Made by a program: the position numbers and the translations under genes
The notes under the pieces: model-generated
Databases searched by the model: none
What the model was told of the DNA's origin: nothing
Seen by the model: the letters and a program-made list of their open reading frames with translations, nothing else
Part shown: piece after piece, positions 6,476-9,346 of the stretch
How the letters are laid out: each line of letters begins with the position of its first letter
Numbering within the stretch: the stretch's first letter is position 1
DNA from: Oscillospiraceae bacterium
GTDB taxonomy: Bacteria; Bacillota; Clostridia; Oscillospirales; Ruminococcaceae
NCBI GenBank assembly: GCA_009782665.1
Contig: WRIP01000039.1
Location: forward strand, 1-9,346
Length of the DNA stretch: 9,346 nt
Reading direction: 5' to 3'

Positions 6476-7850
6476 GGCGTACTACTTCAAACCGTTCGAT
6501 TTTGACCTTTTCATGTTCATTAATCGATGCCTTCTGTTTTGCAATGCTTAACTGTTGCTCTATAGTATCAACACCATCGAGATTGGGTAACAACAGACCT
6601 CTTTTGCTACCGCTGGAAACAATAACCCCGTATTTCTTTACATCAAGCTCATCTGTTGAAGATACCTCTTGAGCTGGTTTCAATACATCCACCTTATACT
6701 CTAAAAAATCGAGTTCTTCCACCTTAATAGGGGTAAAGCGAGGATCTTGAAGTCCTGCAGATATTGCATTTTGTATTATCTCTTCTACAACACTGTTTTT
6801 GGTGGGAGATATGGTACCAATACATCCACGAAGCAATCCTGCCTTATGTATGGTGACAAATACTCCTGCCTGCTCTTTATACATCTCATCTGGTAGATTT
6901 GCTGGCTTAGGTAAAACTTCATTATTCTTTACAGAGTATTCTAAAGATTCTCGTGCTAATTTACAATAGTCGTCTTCAGTGGTCTTGGCTAAAACTGCTT
7001 CATCATAATTGTTTTTCATATACTGCTCTCTGAAATTTCTCGATTCATCACTCTCCTGCGGTTCAAAGTCTAGTACTGCGTATCCGACACCGAACGGTCC
7101 CTCGTATGATAAGAGTTTCGCCTTTACCTGTTGCTTGTCAAAACACCCTGCCATGGTGAGATATGACCTATATCCGCATTCCGCAGCTTTTTCTCTTAAC
7201 TCATCATCAATCTTAAACAAACTACCAAAGTCAGCCGATTTCATAATTGAAACTATCTGACTATCGAACTCAGCACCCTCAGGCTTACTACCATAGGGGC
7301 TTCCCTCCAGTTTGTGTGAGAGATCGGCACTAGCTACTACCACAGTAGGACGTGACAGTAACTGAGCGGTCTCCCTTATACATTCACCAAACATATATGT
7401 AGTTGAGAGTTCTAAACCTGATTGAGATACTCTGACGACTTTAAAATCGGAGTAGTATTTCATAATGAAATACATGGGAACCATAACCCCATGATCCAAA
7501 TTCCTATCAAGTTCACCTTCAGTTCCTGCAGTGATATCTCTTTTTGCTGCAGTTCTTGCTAGAATCTCACAGAACTCGCTGTCATATTCGACATTAAAGC
7601 TGATACCGGGAACTCCGAAACGGGCGAAGTTTCCTTTTGTTGCATATCCACCCGAGATTACGATGTAGTCGGAATAGTTGATATTATGCGGAGTTACGAA
7701 GACAATCACCTCGGGAGCCAACTGCGCAATCTCCTTAGCTGCGATATCAAATGCCATCAACGTGTCTGTTATCAGCTTTTCATCACCCTTGCCGATTTCT
7801 GCAATAGCAAGTGGTGGATGAGGAAACGCATATGCTTTTTGTATACTCAT
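6468..7850 (-). CDS. amrA: MEMO/LigB-AMMECR1 fusion, AmmeMemoRadiSam system
   Basis: The product (460 aa from the chosen start) fuses two domains. Residues about 4-265 are a MEMO/LigB (class III extradiol dioxygenase-like) domain with FPHPP (His11), VTPHN (His55), LDHG (His120), SADLSH (His179) and AECGY (Cys225). His11, His55 and Cys225 appear to match the metal-site residues proposed for human MEMO1. Residues about 290-458 are an AMMECR1 domain with LRGCIG (340-345) and DPRF (369-372). Elsewhere the two domains are often separate proteins. The ATG at 7850 is preferred because GGTG lies about eight bases before it; an upstream TTG at 7877 would add nine residues without a Shine-Dalgarno sequence or family conservation. 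It is the first gene of the four-gene minus-strand cluster and overlaps the radical SAM gene by eight bases. Family assignment is strong; biochemical activity is unknown. Confidence 0.9.
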   Translation of the reverse strand: MSIQKAYAFPHPPLAIAEIGKGDEKLITDTLMAFDIAAKEIAQLAPEVIVFVTPHNINYSDYIVISGGYATKGNFARFGVPGISFNVEYDSEFCEILARTAAKRDITAGTEGELDRNLDHGVMVPMYFIMKYYSDFKVVRVSQSGLELSTTYMFGECIRETAQLLSRPTVVVASADLSHKLEGSPYGSKPEGAEFDSQIVSIMKSADFGSLFKIDDELREKAAECGYRSYLTMAGCFDKQQVKAKLLSYEGPFGVGYAVLDFEPQESDESRNFREQYMKNNYDEAVLAKTTEDDYCKLARESLEYSVKNNEVLPKPANLPDEMYKEQAGVFVTIHKAGLLRGCIGTISPTKNSVVEEIIQNAISAGLQDPRFTPIKVEELDFLEYKVDVLKPAQEVSSTDELDVKKYGVIVSSGSKRGLLLPNLDGVDTIEQQLSIAKQKASINEHEKVKIERFEVVRHG

Positions 7851-8095
7851 AATACTTTCACCAATAGTTGATTTCAATGTAGTTTATGGATGTTTACGTG
7901 GTGTAGTGTGCAACTACTAATTATGCCAGAGTAAATCGCAGTTTGACTAAAATAGCCTCTATAGAATCACTATCTTAGCAGCATAACGTCGTCAGTATGG
8001 TTTCTGAGAAAATAACCAGTTCGCAGATAAACCTCTAACCTACAGAATACCATAAAAGAGTAACCTACCACTGAAAACTATACTACATTGTACTA

Positions 8096-8134
8096 GGAGA
8101 TAATCCCGCCGATGAACAAGCAGATATTATCTCC
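8096..8134. repeat. 9-bp inverted repeat overlapping the operon promoter
   Basis: GGAGATAAT (8096-8104) is exactly complementary to ATTATCTCC (8126-8134). The arm centres are 30 bp apart, close to three helical turns. The right arm contains the whole minus-strand -10 hexamer, so a protein bound here would block the promoter. The 21-base interval makes an RNA hairpin less attractive. The repressor is unidentified and the role is inferred. Confidence 0.45.
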
Positions 8135-8153
8135 ATTAGCTTACAACTGTTAA
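8126..8153 (-). promoter_or_regulatory. Candidate promoter of the amrA-amrS-cyclase-SPL operon
   Basis: On the minus strand a -35 TTAACA (8153-8148) and a -10 GATAAT (8131-8126), each 5 of 6 to consensus, are separated by 16 bp. Transcription would start near 8119, about 270 nt before the MEMO-AMMECR1 start. A nearer promoter cannot be excluded, but I saw no equally good pair in 7851-8118. Confidence 0.45.
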
Positions 8154-8192
8154 TTCGTCTAATTTTGTCTTGACATAATGTTCATAATACAT

Positions 8193-8270
8193 ATCACCGA
8201 GATATTTGAAGAAAGGAAGTCTTCAAATTCACTACCACAAAGTAGTCATGAAAATCCAAACACCGGTGAT
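8193..8270. ncRNA. Possible three-way-junction RNA structure
   Basis: ATCACCG (8193-8199) pairs with CGGTGAT (8264-8270) and encloses two hairpins: ATTTGAAGA (8204-8212) with TCTTCAAAT (8220-8228), and ACTAC (8231-8235) with GTAGT (8242-8246). Three nested perfect stems in 78 bases is more order than I expect by chance. On the minus strand it begins eight bases after the racemase-family stop codon, so it may be a 3' UTR processing or termination element, although no U tract follows. It matches no riboswitch class I know. Confidence 0.35.
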
Positions 8271-8278
8271 TTCTAGCA

Positions 8279-8932
8279 TTAACCCATAAACTCTTTCAGA
8301 TACTCAAATGCTAACTTAGGGCTGGTTAGTACCGGTTTATCAATATGCCCGATTAATGGCAGTATTGCAGTCATACTTCCTTGTGCTAGTACAACCACAT
8401 CATTCTCTGCTGCAGCTTTTTCGATGGCTGAGAGTAGTACACTATTATGCTTATCTCTATCTCCTGCCATCAATGCAAGCATTGCACCGTCCTCGAGATA
8501 CTCTGTTACCGTTATATCTTTACCCTCTCGTTCGGCAACTGAACGTAAGAGACGACCGCTAGGTCCTACCGTTGTTGCTACCGTAGCTACAAGCGCTATC
8601 TTGGTTCCTAGTCCTACAGCCTTTACCATCATAGGTTCATCAACCTTAATAATGGGGATACTTACCAGCTGTCTGCCTATCTCTACGACCTCTCCCACCG
8701 AAGAACACTGGTTCAGAATCACATCAGCACCATATCTCTCAGCAGTATCATAGTACGAGAGAAGACGACGTCTGACGCTGGGGGTTACACCACCGGAACC
8801 GACTACCTCATCAATGAGGGTAGAATCGATTATCTCGATGTATTTTACTCCTGGTAGATACTCTTTACAAAGCTGGCTGATTTCTGTACAACTTACTGCA
8901 CTTGTTTGTATTACACATAATGTCTTTCCCAT
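8279..8932 (-). CDS. Asp/Glu racemase-family protein
   Basis: The protein (217 aa from the chosen start) fits the Asp/Glu/hydantoin racemase superfamily (PF01177 type). Landmarks are the N-terminal strand LCVIQTSA, the first catalytic-cysteine block ILNQCSSVGEVV (Cys76), IIKVDEPM and IALVATVATTVGPSG. Typical racemases use two cysteines as opposed acid/bases. Here the second block reads VVLAQGSM (about 180-187) with no Cys, a pattern that could mean a different reaction such as decarboxylation or lyase chemistry, or racemisation by other means. The ATG at 8932 is chosen because GGAGTG sits four bases before it; another ATG 12 bases upstream has no ribosome binding site. The gene has its own promoter (8983-9011) and is separated by about 430 bp from the next operon. 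Substrate is unknown. Confidence 0.82.
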   Translation of the reverse strand: MGKTLCVIQTSAVSCTEISQLCKEYLPGVKYIEIIDSTLIDEVVGSGGVTPSVRRRLLSYYDTAERYGADVILNQCSSVGEVVEIGRQLVSIPIIKVDEPMMVKAVGLGTKIALVATVATTVGPSGRLLRSVAEREGKDITVTEYLEDGAMLALMAGDRDKHNSVLLSAIEKAAAENDVVVLAQGSMTAILPLIGHIDKPVLTSPKLAFEYLKEFMG

Positions 8933-8982
8933 ACTACACTCCATCTGTAATTTATTTTTTGAACAATTTCTCTATTGACTAA

Positions 8983-9011
8983 AGTATATGGGGATTGAGC
9001 TTACATGTCAA
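8983..9011 (-). promoter_or_regulatory. Sigma70/sigmaA promoter of the racemase-family gene
   Basis: On the minus strand a perfect -35 TTGACA (9011-9006) and -10 TATACT (8988-8983) are spaced by exactly 17 bp. The start would fall near 8976, giving a leader of about 45 nt to the ATG at 8932. It lies between the end of the GNAT gene and the racemase-family gene, which suggests that the latter is transcribed separately. Repeats just upstream (GATTGA at 9018-9023 and 9029-9034, minus strand) may be regulator sites. Confidence 0.7.
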
Positions 9012-9066
9012 ACGATATCAATCGCAAGTCAATCCTTCATATTTAGAAGAGATATTATTACCATAT

Positions 9067-9346
9067 TTACTCAAAAACAATAACTAAAGAATCGCAGATT
9101 GGAACATATCCTATCTTCTGATAGATACTGTTGGAGATGGGGTTAGCTATATCGGTGTAGAGTACACAGCTGGTGAATCCTCTTTCTAGAATCATTTGGC
9201 TAACAGCAGCTACGCACGAGGTTGCGTAACCCTTCTTGCGTAAGTATTCTGGAGTATACACATAAGATACCCCGCATACCGTCTGCATCGAACGGTCCAT
9301 CTTTACCATCGAAACAGGGATATCATTGTCTGTTAGAATATATAGG
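9067..9346 (-). CDS. GNAT-family acetyltransferase, C-terminal part
   Basis: The reading frame is open from the TAA at 9067 to the right edge, so about 92 C-terminal codons are seen and the start lies outside the window. The residues fit the acetyl-CoA-binding half of a GNAT N-acetyltransferase: a strand SVVYTPEY-like segment (VSYVYTPEYLRKKGYATSCV) carrying the R/Q-x-x-G-x-A pyrophosphate loop (RKKGYA), then CVLYTDIANPISNSIYQKIGY, the terminal strand-helix-strand with NP.SN.IY typical of one large group of these enzymes. An internal Met at 9309 would start too late to give a full domain, and the frame continues upstream with matching residues (LYILTDNDIP). Substrate cannot be told. Confidence 0.85.
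   Translation of the reverse strand, partial: LYILTDNDIPVSMVKMDRSMQTVCGVSYVYTPEYLRKKGYATSCVAAVSQMILERGFTSCVLYTDIANPISNSIYQKIGYVPICDSLVIVFE

Larger units (their letters stand above)
7851..8278. other. Intergenic region with promoter, inverted repeat and possible structured RNA
   Basis: No credible gene is visible in these 428 bases on either strand. Three features stand out and are listed separately: a minus-strand promoter (8126-8153), an inverted repeat overlapping its -10 (8096-8134), and a nested set of stems (8193-8270). The promoter leaves a minus-strand leader of about 270 nt before the MEMO-AMMECR1 gene. In that leader I found only a short hairpin (GTAGT 7903-7907 with ACTAC 7913-7917) and no riboswitch motif that I recognise. 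Confidence 0.6.

Noticed and set aside
7878..8118. Riboswitch in the long leader of the amrA operon
   Set aside because: Only one short 5-bp hairpin was found by eye and no conserved core (TPP, SAM, cobalamin, c-di-GMP or similar) could be recognised.
8112..8153. 13-codon plus-strand open frame preceded by AGGAGA
   Set aside because: The spacing from AGGAGA to ATG is about 11 bases, there is no matching promoter, and it sits on the opposite strand inside the promoter of the amrA operon; the AGGAGA is better explained as part of the inverted repeat.

Overview
The window looks like chromosomal DNA from an anaerobic, low-GC bacterium, most likely a Clostridia-type member of the Bacillota. The reasons are the AT-rich sequence, strong GAGGTG/AGGA ribosome binding sites, sigma70/sigmaA-type promoters, two radical SAM enzymes, an AmmeMemoRadiSam gene pair and a lipoprotein-type diguanylate cyclase. 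This is inference; no rRNA or other marker gene is present.

Layout. Positions 1-424 hold no recognisable gene. They contain a strong intrinsic terminator nested inside a second inverted repeat, an operator-like inverted repeat, and a good extended -10 promoter (330-358) that fires into two tandem plus-strand genes (425-1261 and 1316-2125). These encode closely related HpcH/HpaI-family (class II aldolase-like) proteins, roughly 80% identical by eye, separated by 54 bp with a perfect 22-bp palindrome over the first stop codon. A long hairpin (2157-2187) follows the second gene.

Everything else is on the minus strand. Read 5'->3', one end of a GNAT acetyltransferase enters from the right edge. 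It is followed by an Asp/Glu racemase-family gene (8932-8279) with its own TTGACA-N17-TATACT promoter. A 428-bp gap follows, with a possible three-way-junction RNA fold at its 8.2-kb end and a second promoter whose -10 overlaps an inverted repeat. Then comes a four-gene probable operon: a MEMO/LigB-AMMECR1 fusion (7850-6468), overlapping an AmmeMemoRadiSam radical SAM enzyme (6475-5609), then a 773-residue diguanylate cyclase with two extracellular amino-acid-binding-type domains (5554-3233), then an SPL-family radical SAM protein (3183-2320) that ends in a sliding-clamp-binding-like QTTLF peptide.

How they may work together. The MEMO-AMMECR1 and radical SAM proteins are a known co-occurring set whose chemistry I cannot state. 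Co-directional placement with a c-di-GMP synthase that appears to sense solutes outside the cell, and with a possible DNA-repair radical SAM protein, is the most unusual arrangement here. The aldolase pair is also odd: both copies keep the metal-binding Glu and Asp but seem to have lost the catalytic His and Arg of classical HpaI. No mobile element, CRISPR array, tRNA or rRNA was seen.
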